This document shows, one piece after another, positions 54,884 through 64,000 of a DNA stretch of 64,000 nucleotides (within the stretch, counting starts at the first letter, position 1; each line of letters begins with the position of its first letter). A program made the translations under genes and the position numbers. The notes under the pieces were generated by a model that had not been told where the DNA came from, made no database searches, and saw only the letters and a program-made list of their open reading frames with translations. The stretch comes from Ciborinia camelliae (Eukaryota > Ascomycota > Leotiomycetes > Helotiales > Sclerotiniaceae): positions 2,574,073 to 2,638,072 of the forward strand of contig JANPYM010000006.1 of the NCBI GenBank assembly GCA_025890175.1, given 5' to 3'.

Positions 54884-55078
54884 ATGTCTTCAAACTTCAA
54901 TCCAAATCATCCCAACCTCACCAGTATCGAATCAGTCGATGTTGCAAAAAGAGTTTTTGGATTGGGCATAGGAGGAGTAGTGGGATTCGCTGCATGGTTC
55001 TTCATATACTACTATATGGCCGATTTTATTATTGATAGAGCCTTGGGAGCTCAGAGGGACTCGGGAGTGCTTGACTGA
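54884..55078 (+). CDS. 64-aa single-pass membrane protein (copy 1 of 3)
   Basis: An ATG with the context CCAAAAATGTC opens a 64-codon frame ending TGA. After a polar N-terminus (MSSNFNPNHPNLTSIESVDV) comes one hydrophobic helix with glycine spacing (LGIGGVVGFAAWFFIYYY), then a short tail (MADFIIDRAL). The long pyrimidine-rich leader and good start context favour a real gene. Two further small genes of the same layout follow within 2.2 kb on the same strand. No family is known to me. It could be a subunit-like or regulatory micro-protein, or the first exon of a spliced gene, but no good donor is seen. Confidence 0.6.
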   Translation: MSSNFNPNHPNLTSIESVDVAKRVFGLGIGGVVGFAAWFFIYYYMADFIIDRALGAQRDSGVLD

Positions 55079-55940
55079 CCTTGGAAGGAGACAGTTCGTT
55101 TGGCGTAGGTAGATGGAATGGGAATAGAGAGTGCGCGTTAGAGGATAAAGGGGTGGACCTCTTTACCGAGAGGCTGGGCGGATATCGACGTTTGAGATTC
55201 AATACGGGGTTGCGGGCTTGGCGGCGCGGGGCATGGTAGACACATTGTATACCATGGGTATACAAGCCGAGACATCGACAACTTTGGGTGCCAGCGTCGA
55301 AAACACTACCACAACAACTCTAATAACTTGCCAGAATGCTATCGTTGATAATAGTTCGCTTTGCATAGATGGATGGATTGGGGCAGATTCTGGGAGGAGG
55401 ATGGCGTTGACAGTCGGTGGCTATAGAAAAATAGGTTTCCTTTCTCAATAGGTAGGAGGCATCCTCAGAACCTCAATCCATCAGTGTCATCAGCTAACGT
55501 TCCCATCTAATAGATGTAGATCTTCCCATACACACCGTGTACACTGCATGCGGTGTTGGTGTATGCGCGGCTCTCTGGGTAATATATCGCCACTCACGGA
55601 TTGTAATCAGTTGAATCAATTGAACTCATCTCATTGCAAACATAAAGTACCCATCACATTACTGTTTGCCATGATAATTGTTTTCGTTTTCTTTTCCGAT
55701 CTGCAATGTACAAATGCGTAAAGAGGTTAGGTTTCCGATTTATTTTCCTCATGCGAGAGTGGTCGAGTGCACATTCCACCCCCCGAAAATAGCCGAAAAC
55801 GGCAATTTCCACTTTAATTCCCGATTAGGTCTTTTTGCTACACAAGTTCCACAATTCCCTTCTTTATTCATCGAAATCCAATAAATAATTCGTGACGCTT
55901 GGGTTTGTTTTGCTCTGCTCTTTTTTATTAAAGCTGGAGA
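55079..55940. other. Intergenic between small membrane-protein genes
   Basis: No supported gene. The open stretch at 55218-55451 lacks coding character. Confidence 0.4.
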
Positions 55941-56126
55941 ATGGGGAGAACATATGATTTATGTGGACCAAGAAATAAGAATATGTTAAGTCTCCATCAT
56001 CTAAACGCGGCGACAGTCGTGTGTGGATTGTTCTTGGGGGTTATGCTGGCATTGATTGCTTTTATTATTACATTTAGAGTGGCGGTAGATTATGTAGATG
56101 AACTAGAGGGGCCTGGGGTTGTTTAG
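55941..56126 (+). CDS. 61-aa single-pass membrane protein (copy 2 of 3)
   Basis: A 61-codon frame (MGRTYDLCGPRNKNMLSLHH) leads to a hydrophobic helix (VCGLFLGVMLALIAFIITF) and a short acidic tail (VDYVDELEGPG). Layout, helix position and the G..G..A/L pattern parallel the 54884 gene. The pairwise identity is too low to call paralogy by eye. The proximity and strand suggest a tandem family. Confidence 0.55.
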   Translation: MGRTYDLCGPRNKNMLSLHHLNAATVVCGLFLGVMLALIAFIITFRVAVDYVDELEGPGVV

Positions 56127-57031
56127 AGGGGGGTTGCTGAGAAGTTCACTGGTCTGGGGAGTCGGTGTCTACCGGTGGGATGGAATATTTCATAAGAGAT
56201 GTGATTTGTCCAAGTCTGAGGGTCCTGTGAAGAACGAATGGAATATGGAAGGGATCAAACCTAATAGAGACTCACAAGGGGATCTTGTTTCATGGTTTGG
56301 ATCACGGAGTTATAGAGGGAAATGACTGAGGGATTGAGGAGAGAAATGATCATTCGGAGATGCAAGTAAGTTGTAGCCCAGTTAATTGAAGAGTATTATT
56401 ACTGACGGTAAGTTTGAGAGATATAGATTCAACAATCTTGGCAGTAATAATAAACTTGACCGAGGGAGTGGATTCATACGCGCAGAGAGGAAGGTTTTGA
56501 TTTTTCTTGGTCGGTTATTCACCATCGACAGGTGATTGAAAACATACGGCAGGTTTCAAAACCGTAACCACCAGTACTGCGTTTACAGTATTCTTGGAGA
56601 TTATATCTACTCAATCTATTACCCCTCCCTGTACAGCGACTACTTTTACAATCTCAAGAGACGATTTTTTCTTTCGGAGGAAACACTGAAGTTTGTATCT
56701 ACCTGCCTGTGTTTCTATACTTGCATTAGCTGATTGTTTTTGGTCGCAGATTTCCATCTGTCGCATCTTGGCTTCGCAAGAAGATATTATAATACAAAAT
56801 CGAAGACCTCGAAAGACGAAAGACGAAAGACGAGTCATTTACACACATGCTCTTTGCTAGTTTCACTCTCTCGGTAGCAAAACCCTTTTCGACGATTATT
56901 CCGATCTCGATCGTTGGATAACCCAAAAATACACGAAGAACCACCTAAGGTTCACCAGAAGAGATTACGACACCATTCAACCGTTCACCCACATAACAAA
57001 CACATCATTTGATACTGAAGGAACGGAGAGC
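56127..57031. other. Intergenic, no gene seen
   Basis: The open stretches here are short and lack coding character. The final 100 bp resemble a leader for the gene at 57032. Confidence 0.4.
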
Positions 57032-57310
57032 ATGTCCGGTGTGATGACATTTGAGTTGCAAGGTGGCCTGATTCATGTTGGAAATATGGTTGTCGACAGG
57101 AACCAAGCAATCTTCATGTTCATCATTGGAATGATGTTGGGAATCTTCATTTTTTTCTTCACGCTGAAACTCTTCGATCAAGTCATCCGACCAAGATGCT
57201 TCCCAACACTACCAAGCATCCGGAATACGAGGCTGAGAAGTTTACGAGATACGTATCGCGCGCCTACTACGCCAATAGAAAGATACAGGCTTGGCCTAAG
57301 TGTTCGTTGA
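57032..57310 (+). CDS. 92-aa single-pass membrane protein (copy 3 of 3)
   Basis: A 92-codon frame from MSGVMTFELQGGLIHVGNMV to TGA. One transmembrane helix at about 27-47 (FMFIIGMMLGIFIFFFTLKL) is followed by a basic tail of about 40 residues (RNTRLRSLRDTYRAP). A polar head of about 25 residues, a glycine-spaced helix and a charged tail repeat the scheme of the two genes upstream. The tail is longer and strongly basic, which predicts it stays in the cytosol or matrix. Function unknown. Confidence 0.6.
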   Translation: MSGVMTFELQGGLIHVGNMVVDRNQAIFMFIIGMMLGIFIFFFTLKLFDQVIRPRCFPTLPSIRNTRLRSLRDTYRAPTTPIERYRLGLSVR

Positions 57311-57680
57311 GGGAATTTCAATAGGTGTTGTATTTATGCATCGGGAATGGTTACTGCGGAAAATATGTATGTTGTTGGAAATTCATGGGTTTGATGTGAT
57401 CTTTTCAGGCTCTCGGAAACTCTCCATAGGTACTCCTCCGGTCATACATATCTCCGATCAAGATTCTAAAGTTAAAGGAAAGAAAATAAAGCCTTTCAAT
57501 TCAATGAGTTCTTGTCTATCTTGCAGCTTTATTCTTTGTCAACTAATTTTAAAGGTGTTCCTACTTCTTTGTTGTGCATGATTCACGATTGAGATAAAGA
57601 GTAAGGTTTTATGAAGTGCGTTTGGGCCTTTTTCCAATGACTATCTCTTGGCTTTGGCTAAGCCATCTCTATTATTGACT
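57311..57680. other. Intergenic, leader of the HELTH gene
   Basis: No coding signal is seen in this stretch. Confidence 0.4.
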
Positions 57681-60554
57681 ATGGCAGCAACACCATTTGC
57701 AGAGAAATATGGTCATCCTCGAGGTGGAGGTCACAAAGTTCTCGAAAATTGGCTCCCGTTGAAGAAGAGTGGCCTGACACCAGCCTCCCCAAGTGTAGTG
57801 GATTGGAGAAAGTTAGCATCAGTAGAGGCCCATTCTAGATTAGAAGAATACCAGAGAAACCGATTCTATGGCAAGTGATCAATTGAGCTAGATTGATTGG
57901 CCATAGCTTACCTGTTGAAGGATTTACTGCTCGCGAATTAGAATCGCTTGGAACTCTCGCAGATCCCAGGCCAGGTAAATGGGACTCCGATGCCAAGAAT
58001 CGATGGACCGACCTTGATGAAGTTCCATTACATCCTATTTTTGAGAGGGGGCACTGGGAAAGGGAACACGAAATACCGTTACATTATCCCAAACATCCAT
58101 ATGGAGACGGGAACAAGTATTGGGAGGTAACGAAATGATTCTGAGATTGTAATGAATCAGTTTGACCGGTAGAATTAGGTAAAAGGCAATGACGATATAT
58201 GGGAGGCAATGCAAACCGCCCTAAAAATTGCCACGCTCGTATTGTCAAATTCTAATACCTGGCAGTGGTACGGATCCTGATTTATTCATCGATATATTGT
58301 CCTGCTAACGAAAGAAGGTTCAATGCACTACTAAATGGCCGATATGAAAATATACCCGAGCAAGAATTACCTGAAGAATACCAGGGTTCACCGACAGGCT
58401 TCTGGCGCTTTTTCCCTGATTACACAAACTATCATCGGGATAGATTATATGAGCAAAATAAAAGAGTGATAGACCAAATGGCAGGCTCAATTATTTGGTG
58501 CTTCGGAGTCGGAGCAGTTAATTTAGAAGGACTTCCCACCTTGGGATTTACGAATGGTGTGACACTGGGACCTACGGGCTCTGATCTTAACCCTAGGGGT
58601 CATTCGATCATCTTTGTTGCGCATGATTTAGTCGAGCCTCTGTTAAATCCAAACGTGCTACCGGAGGATAAGGCTCTAGACAGCTTTCAACTTGCATCTT
58701 TGCTATTACACGAATTGACGGTCCGTCACTCTCACTCATCTAGTTGGTTCATTGTTATTAATAACCTAGAAAGCATGCAATGGTTACATATAAATCGTCG
58801 AAAGACTGGAGATTCAAACAGGAGCCGTTTTTTATGAACGAACCCATTGCTGAGACGTGAGTCACTCAAATATAAGTTTGAAATTTCTATAAAAGGCTTA
58901 ACTGATAAATGACCTCAGTGGATTCTCTATGCAAACAGCTGTGTGTTACTATATCGAATGACTTTGCATCTTAGATATTAATTTTATCCAGATATTTGGA
59001 GGCGTTAATCTAGCACTCATAAGCGGCATTGATATCCAAGGCAAATCGTGCGGGGGGGTGGTTCAGTAAGTGATCCTTCATACTTTATAGGCCTTTGTTG
59101 CTAACCCAGAAATCAGATCCAGTTTTCCAAATATTTGGTTTCAGATGATATCAACAGGCCCTCTGCTCTCAACTGCCAAGGAAGATTTGTGGACAATCAA
59201 AACAACGTATCCGGTCCCTGTAGATTTCTTCATGGATTTACAACAGCGAAGTTTCTGGGACTTGTATCTACGAACGTGAGTACCATCGATCGTGATCAAA
59301 CTCTCAGCCTCATCACCTCATTAATTCGATTGCAGTTATGGTCCCAAGGCCACACATATGGGTCCAAAGATTATAGGCTTGTGGGAGCTTGCTGAATCTA
59401 GACAATATGCAACATCGCCTGAAGGCCATGAGGACACCAGCCCAATCGATGTATTATCATTGAAATCTGATCTAGAAGTGGGAACAGCATCGATAGAAAA
59501 TGCGCGTCGTAGAAGAGTCAAGAAGATCATGGATAGGGCTCGAGATATTCCACATTTAAAAACAGAGGAGTTGAGGCCTGCGAAACGACCGGGGATGTTA
59601 GACAGGGCCGTCTTTGAGAGTCGAACTGTGAGCACACTTCGCTTTTTATTCTGCGTCTCTTGATTACAAGAATGTTTGATCATCATATTTCCCCACCTCT
59701 TCCTTCTATTGTGAACCCCTCTCTTATTATATTCCTCCCTAAATTTGTTTTTATCATAGACAATTTCTAACTCTTCATGTTATAGTCTCCAAGATATGAA
59801 GAAATCAAGAATTACTTCGAGGATAACAAAACAGCCCTGGGACTGGAAACCATGGACTTCCTCATACCCTCGCCTCTATTCAGAAGTTATGTCGTACGTC
59901 ATGGTGGAATTAATCTTACAGCATTGGAATGGACGAACTTTTTCAAAGTAGCGAATGATAACCGAGAACTATTCTCGTAAGTGGTCCCCAGATCTGAAAT
60001 ATTTTTACCTCACAATATTCTAACATTTAAGCAGATATAGTAATGCCGGTCAAGGAGTTATCGGATTACTGAAAGATGGGTGGGCCGAAGAAGAAATCCA
60101 AATCGGACTAAAACGCCGTCCATCTCTGATCCGGCGCGTATCCTTACGCCTTCGATCAGAGACCTCCCCCAAACCACGTCCACCGCTCCACCCAAATGAC
60201 AAGGTAGCCGAAGTATTTGCACACCTCTGTGCCATGGTACTCCAAGACATCAACCCCGAGGAAGCCACACCAGATATATGCAAGAATTTCTTTCGCGAGG
60301 AATGCAACGCCTATTGGAGAACGGGAAGGGATGGCTTCTTCAAAACAAAGGGTCTGGACATGCCGGGCATGCGAGATGGTTTTCCGGAAGATAATGTCAT
60401 TTTTGATCGCTGTATATATTGGTCGAATTTGTTTCATCATGACGCTCCGCAGGGAATTGTTAGGAGGAAGGCTTTGAAAGCTCCGGGGTTTGTAGAACCG
60501 GGGAAAAGGCCGTTGCGCGAGAAATGTGTCTTTCAAAGTCGGATTCCTGGATGA
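57681..60554 (+). CDS. Zincin-like (HExxH) protein, about 713 aa, at least ten exons
   Basis: Exons: 57681-57870, 57921-58126, (58266-58267), 58318-58720, 58774-58856, 58919-58940, 58992-59065, 59117-59275, 59336-59627, 59786-59976 and 60035-60554. From 58318 on, all junctions keep the frame with GT..AG introns of 50-160 bp. Intron 1 is a GC-AG intron (donor GCAAGT). The 58117-58317 stretch is ambiguous: either a GTATTG donor at 58117, or a donor at 58127 plus a 2-nt exon. Splicing joins HELT to HAM, giving HELTH at residues 264-268. This is a zinc metallopeptidase-type motif, followed by EPFFMNEPIAETG with a candidate third ligand Glu about 25-30 residues on. There is no signal peptide, so a cytosolic location is likely. 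The C-terminal half (SPRYEEIKNYFEDNKTALGL) is helical and unrecognised. Peptidase activity is inferred from the motif only. Confidence 0.75.
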
Positions 60555-61612
60555 GCTTCTTAAAATAAAAGAACACGGTTTACACATTTGTATATCTGTG
60601 ATGATCACTGCCCTCGGTAAGTGATAAAATGACGACCGGCGTTAGTAACGCCCCTTCCCCTTCTGGAACGTCAGTGATACAGACATTAGTATAAATAAAT
60701 ATTTCAATCATACAACCAATTTCATTCTCAAAAAAGTAAAAAAAATAAACCTAAAGCTTTTCCCAAACTTCCCACCTTTCTACATTTTTTAGTTTTCTGC
60801 CTTTCTATTAGCTTTTCCAACCCAAATCAGTTGTTCCTATTCGGGTTATCTTGGTATCCCCTCAATGGTGATATACGTTGATCAACCCGTATACGTAGGT
60901 ATAAAGAAGATTTATAATCTAGATGTACGTCGAAGTCCCCTTACAGAGATCAACTTGCATAACTCAACTCAGGTGCAGTTCTGAAAATCGAGCTTGGTAT
61001 TTCTTGCTCTGTAACGATAAATAAACCGATATTTCATCTAGGGACCTCTTAATTGCAACTAGCGAATCCCTCCAACTTCATCTCATTTAGCGCAATGCTA
61101 AAAGATGCGCGTCGCCTTATTAGTCGCTTTAAAAGGAGTCATCAGTTCTTCGGTAAATTGAATGATTAGCTTCAGACAATAGGTACTGGATCCCCCAATC
61201 CCCTCGCCTAAAGTAGTGGGATAGGGCTGTCTTCAATTCTGACCGGGAATTATCAACGAATCGGAATTCACCATTTGAGAAATAGTGTAGAAACTAAACT
61301 TTATTTGAAGGCAATCAGGGACACGAGTCGGGATGGTGGATTGCCGCATCATCACGCACTATTACGCACTAGGTATTATTAAAACTGAAGAGAAATAGTT
61401 TATTATATTTTTACTTTACGCTACGTTCCTTAGAACTTAAAGCTATACTCTCTAAACGCTATAATACGTATTTAATTTGCTAATCGGCATGTGCTACCTG
61501 AACGCGATCGAAATCGAATTTCCTCCTACCCATCATAGTTAGAAGCCCTACAAAATGAACCGGCCCTCGACAATGGTGGAGTGTCTGGGTAATCAGGTGC
61601 GCAAGTGTCAAA
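60555..61612. other. Intergenic between convergent genes
   Basis: No gene seen. The two flanking genes end toward each other, so this holds both terminators. Confidence 0.45.
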
Positions 61613-62308
61613 CTACTTGAGTGCATGAAATTCCTTCTGCAGCTTCTGATATGCCTCTTGGAGGACGAGCAGGTCTTGCGCCAATTCATCGCGAGGTTGA
61701 AGAACTAAATCGTGGTGACTGAGATACAACAGGCGTTTGAAATAATTGCTGTTCACTGACGTTGAAGTAGAAGGGAATGGAAAGCTTGCGGAGGCGGAGG
61801 CGGAGGCAGAAGAAATAGAATGAAGACGGAATTTCTTGAGTAATATCTTATCTTCTTCAGTGAGAACGTTTGGACAGAATGCCTCGTCATCCTCCAAATC
61901 GAACGATCTAGCCGACTCGAATTCTGCCGCGCTGGTCTCGAGACTGTCCGGAACAGTTTTCGTCATGAAGATATCATCACTCGTGGGCTCAGCTTCCTTG
62001 ACCATGGATTCAGGTCTCTTGATCTCAGGTTTGACTTCTGGCTTCCCATATGTGGCCTTCATGTAATATATTTTCTGCTCAATGGAAGCTTCCCGCAACT
62101 GTAGATAGCCCCTTTGAAGAAGAACGATGTATTTTGCCAACGTCTCTCTAGGAGTAGTTGATGCCGACCTGCGATCATAAACCAATGCATAATGCAGATC
62201 GGGAGAAAACGAGAGGTTGGAGCCGTGGACATCATGTTTTAGCGCTGAAGGACCAAGGCCACCTGAGGGATAGAAATGGAATGGCAAGGCGTCTGCGTGG
62301 AACGGCAT
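61613..62308 (-). CDS. 231-aa protein with an internally repeated helical motif
   Basis: An intronless frame from the ATG at 62308 (MPFHADALPFHFYPSGGLGP) to TAG. The frame is open for 36 more codons upstream but only from a TTG, so 62308 is preferred. Two similar segments occur. One near residues 50-80 reads TTPRETLAKYIVLLQRGYLQ, and one at the C-terminus reads LQPRDELAQDLLVLQEAYQK. Both share PR-x-x-LA-x-x-hydrophobic-hydrophobic-LQ-x-x-Y-x-x-L. Between them lies an acidic Ser-rich linker and an (Ala-Ser)4 run encoded by a short tandem repeat (61790-61812). No transmembrane segment or signal peptide. Function unknown. The repeat suggests two copies of a small helical binding module. Confidence 0.65.
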   Translation of the reverse strand: MPFHADALPFHFYPSGGLGPSALKHDVHGSNLSFSPDLHYALVYDRRSASTTPRETLAKYIVLLQRGYLQLREASIEQKIYYMKATYGKPEVKPEIKRPESMVKEAEPTSDDIFMTKTVPDSLETSAAEFESARSFDLEDDEAFCPNVLTEEDKILLKKFRLHSISSASASASASFPFPSTSTSVNSNYFKRLLYLSHHDLVLQPRDELAQDLLVLQEAYQKLQKEFHALK

Positions 62309-63829
62309 ACTGTAGAACAATCGATGACAGGTTTCGAAGCTGGTCTCTAACGTGTGATTAGAAGATGCAGAAGAGTGGGAGAGTGAATATTTGAATGATA
62401 AATGATAAGAAGCCAAAATCGGGAGAGGTATGGCGATAAAAGATTCTTATTGTAGGGTATCTAGAGAGAGGTTTATTATAATAAGTGTACCACCCTGAAT
62501 CCATATAAACATACATCGATCGTATATTCGCACCTTCCATGTTGAACTCTAACAATCGAAGTTACATGCTTTAACCCGTATTGTGCTAATAGCCGGGGAC
62601 TGGGGAAACCTTCGAGGAAACAACGACTATCAGCCTCAATGTTCAAGATGATATCGCTCTTACCCCTCAGAGGCACACTATATCAGACCACGGTCGGTTG
62701 TCACCAGAGTTGTAAATTGTCCGTCAACTCAAATTGTACAGTCAATTCATGTATGTCAACTCATCTTTTGCCTAAAACGAAGTGTAAGGATTTCCGCGCT
62801 GGAGCCAGGACCAGAAACCCCAATTTTGCTGCGATCGATTCACATGACCATGGCATGTAAATGCATTTGTAAACGCATCAGCTTACTGTACTACCGGGGC
62901 TATCTAACGCCCTGGGGGGAGGGGAGGTTTTGTGCCCCCCTCCCTCCCCCGAGCTATTCAATAGTGTTGCTAGTATATCTGGATAGAATGAGTTTCAAGC
63001 TCTCCGGCTGTGGGTGTTGCCCACTCAATATCCAATATTAATATCCCAACCCAAAAACACACGATCTACCAGTGATAAATCCCCAACTTTCAATACCTAC
63101 CTAGGTATTGAACATTCCAAAAAAAAATCAAAACTATATCCCGAAAACTATATCCCGAAAACTATCACCACAATGGATTAATTATCTTTCCCATATAATC
63201 AGCGCGGAAATTAACACGTTTCGCCACGTACATCAGGTGCGAAGATTCGCAGCCCTTCACCATGTCAGACTAATTCGCAACTCCTGGTGTGAGCAAAGTT
63301 ATGAAATCATGGTTGGTTTGGGTCTAATATATATTTGCTATATATAGATATATATCTTGCAGGTTTCGGTCGAAATCCAGTATGGCAGCCACACTTGCGT
63401 CATACTATCGATTCCTCATTTGAGCTTTCTCTAAGACTAAGGCTAGGCTAGGCTAAAAGCTTTCGGAAAAGCATTTCGAGAACGACGGAAATATTTTCCA
63501 CTTGATGATGATGCAGGTATCGAGCCAAAAGGAAGAAGAGATATGTTTCCTCTAGGGAGTGGAGTGGAAGAGATATCGCATCTCCAGGGAGCGCTATTTT
63601 TCACGAGAAGAGAAATGGTATCCTTATTGACTATACACTATTCGATGCAGTAAACACTATCCGACTTAGATAGGTAAGTAAGTTCGTGCACCGGTTCACC
63701 ATAATACACTCGCAAGCAAGGCAAGGCAAGAAAAATCTAAATCCAAGACCTGGCCGTGTCCCCAGAAAGAGAAAAGCTCCCGAGGGAACTTTTAGTTCCA
63801 AAACGCCAATTCCTTGTTCCCCATGTGCA
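62309..63829. other. Intergenic, contains R1 copy 4
   Basis: No gene seen. An R1 repeat copy lies at about 62765-62870. A G-run/C-run inverted stretch at 62925-62965 could form a hairpin. Confidence 0.45.
62765..62870 (+). repeat. Dispersed repeat R1, copy 4
   Basis: It carries AAAACGAAGTGTAAGGATTT, a diverged GGAGC.AGGA.CAGAAACC, then TGCTGCGATCGATTCACATG. These are the R1 modules in order, with heavy divergence. Confidence 0.55.
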
Positions 63830-64000
63830 TCATAGAGATGCAGGAGCAATTGGTTTTCCACCTTCAACTATTATCTGTTCATCGATTCGCTTCTCGATAT
63901 CTCCGTACTCGAGACGTTTGTAAGTTACTATTTTCGCTTCGTTCATGTCGATTTCGAATAGACGAATTCGGCGATGATATCCACCATAACCTCCATAACC
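63830..64000 (-). CDS. 3' end of a phosphoesterase-like gene (partial)
   Basis: The minus strand is open from the window edge to a TGA at 63832-63830 (56 codons). It reads GYGGYHRRIRLFEIDMNEAK, then IVTYKRLEYGDIEKRIDEQI and a short tail. The pattern Gly/Tyr-rich, then HRRIRLFEID, then TYKRLEYGD resembles the C-terminus of fungal calcineurin-like metallophosphoesterases. In these, a final strand (RVFEID..... TWKR) follows the catalytic domain. The catalytic motifs would lie beyond the window, so the assignment is tentative; the exon itself is well supported by its composition. The start is not in the window. Confidence 0.5.
   Translation of the reverse strand, partial: GYGGYGGYHRRIRLFEIDMNEAKIVTYKRLEYGDIEKRIDEQIIVEGGKPIAPASL

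Noticed and set aside
58721..58837. Continuation of the HELTH exon into the following sequence
   Set aside because: It would replace the second zinc histidine by VRHSHSSS and end early, whereas splicing at GTCCGT to AAAG restores HELTH and a long open frame.
59135..59275. Alternative frame through exon 7 of the HELTH gene (SALNCQGRFVDNQNN)
   Set aside because: It meets a stop soon after the next splice junction, while the chosen frame continues through the remaining exons.
62309..62416. Extension of the 231-aa protein by 36 codons
   Set aside because: It would begin with TTG; the first ATG in frame is at 62308.

Overview
The window looks like nuclear DNA of a filamentous ascomycete. Introns are short (about 50-150 bp) with GT..AG ends and CTAAC/CTGAC-type branch sites, intergenic DNA is AT-rich and full of simple repeats, and the recognisable proteins are fungal: AcrB, pyruvate dehydrogenase component X and the DNA primase large subunit. 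The overall style suggests a Leotiomycete such as Botrytis or Sclerotinia, but that is inference from gene style, not from a database search.

Layout. 0-7.1 kb holds poorly conserved minus-strand spliced genes or gene remnants, a fragment of an ABC transporter ATPase domain, and tandemly duplicated exon/intron units. 7.6-8.8 kb is an intact 399-aa gene. 9.3-15.2 kb is AT-rich with a decayed gene, three solo LTRs and one two-exon gene for a secreted protein with 10 cysteines. 15.2-18.0 kb is a compact divergent pair: a mitochondrial inner-membrane-type protein (minus) and PDX1 (plus). 18.7-28.8 kb is a roughly 10-kb tract of plus-strand former coding sequence broken by stops and frameshifts. 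27.2-31 kb carries solo LTRs and duplicated fragments. acrB lies at 32.6-35.6 kb on the minus strand, followed by about 9 kb of gene-free DNA with microsatellites, solo LTRs, a MITE nested in an LTR, and a 16-bp minisatellite. 45-51.4 kb has a zinc-finger-like fragment and two membrane proteins. 52.5-60.6 kb is gene-dense on the plus strand: PRI2, three small single-pass membrane proteins, and a multi-exon gene with a zincin HELTH motif completed only by splicing. 61.6-64 kb has a small duplicated-motif protein and the 3' end of a phosphoesterase-like gene.

The strongest new observation is a set of nine short solo-LTR-like elements (108-513 bp). Each has TG..CA-type ends (one 5' end is decayed) and a flanking 5-bp duplication. 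Five duplications are perfect and four differ by a single C:G/T:A transition, as expected if RIP-like mutation acted after insertion. The other leading items are the HELTH gene (a GC-AG intron, a 22-nt exon and a possible 2-nt exon), the trio of small membrane proteins, and the 10-Cys secreted protein with a duplicated final module behind its stop codon. Gene models were spliced by eye; introns are called by reading-frame continuity plus splice and branch signals.
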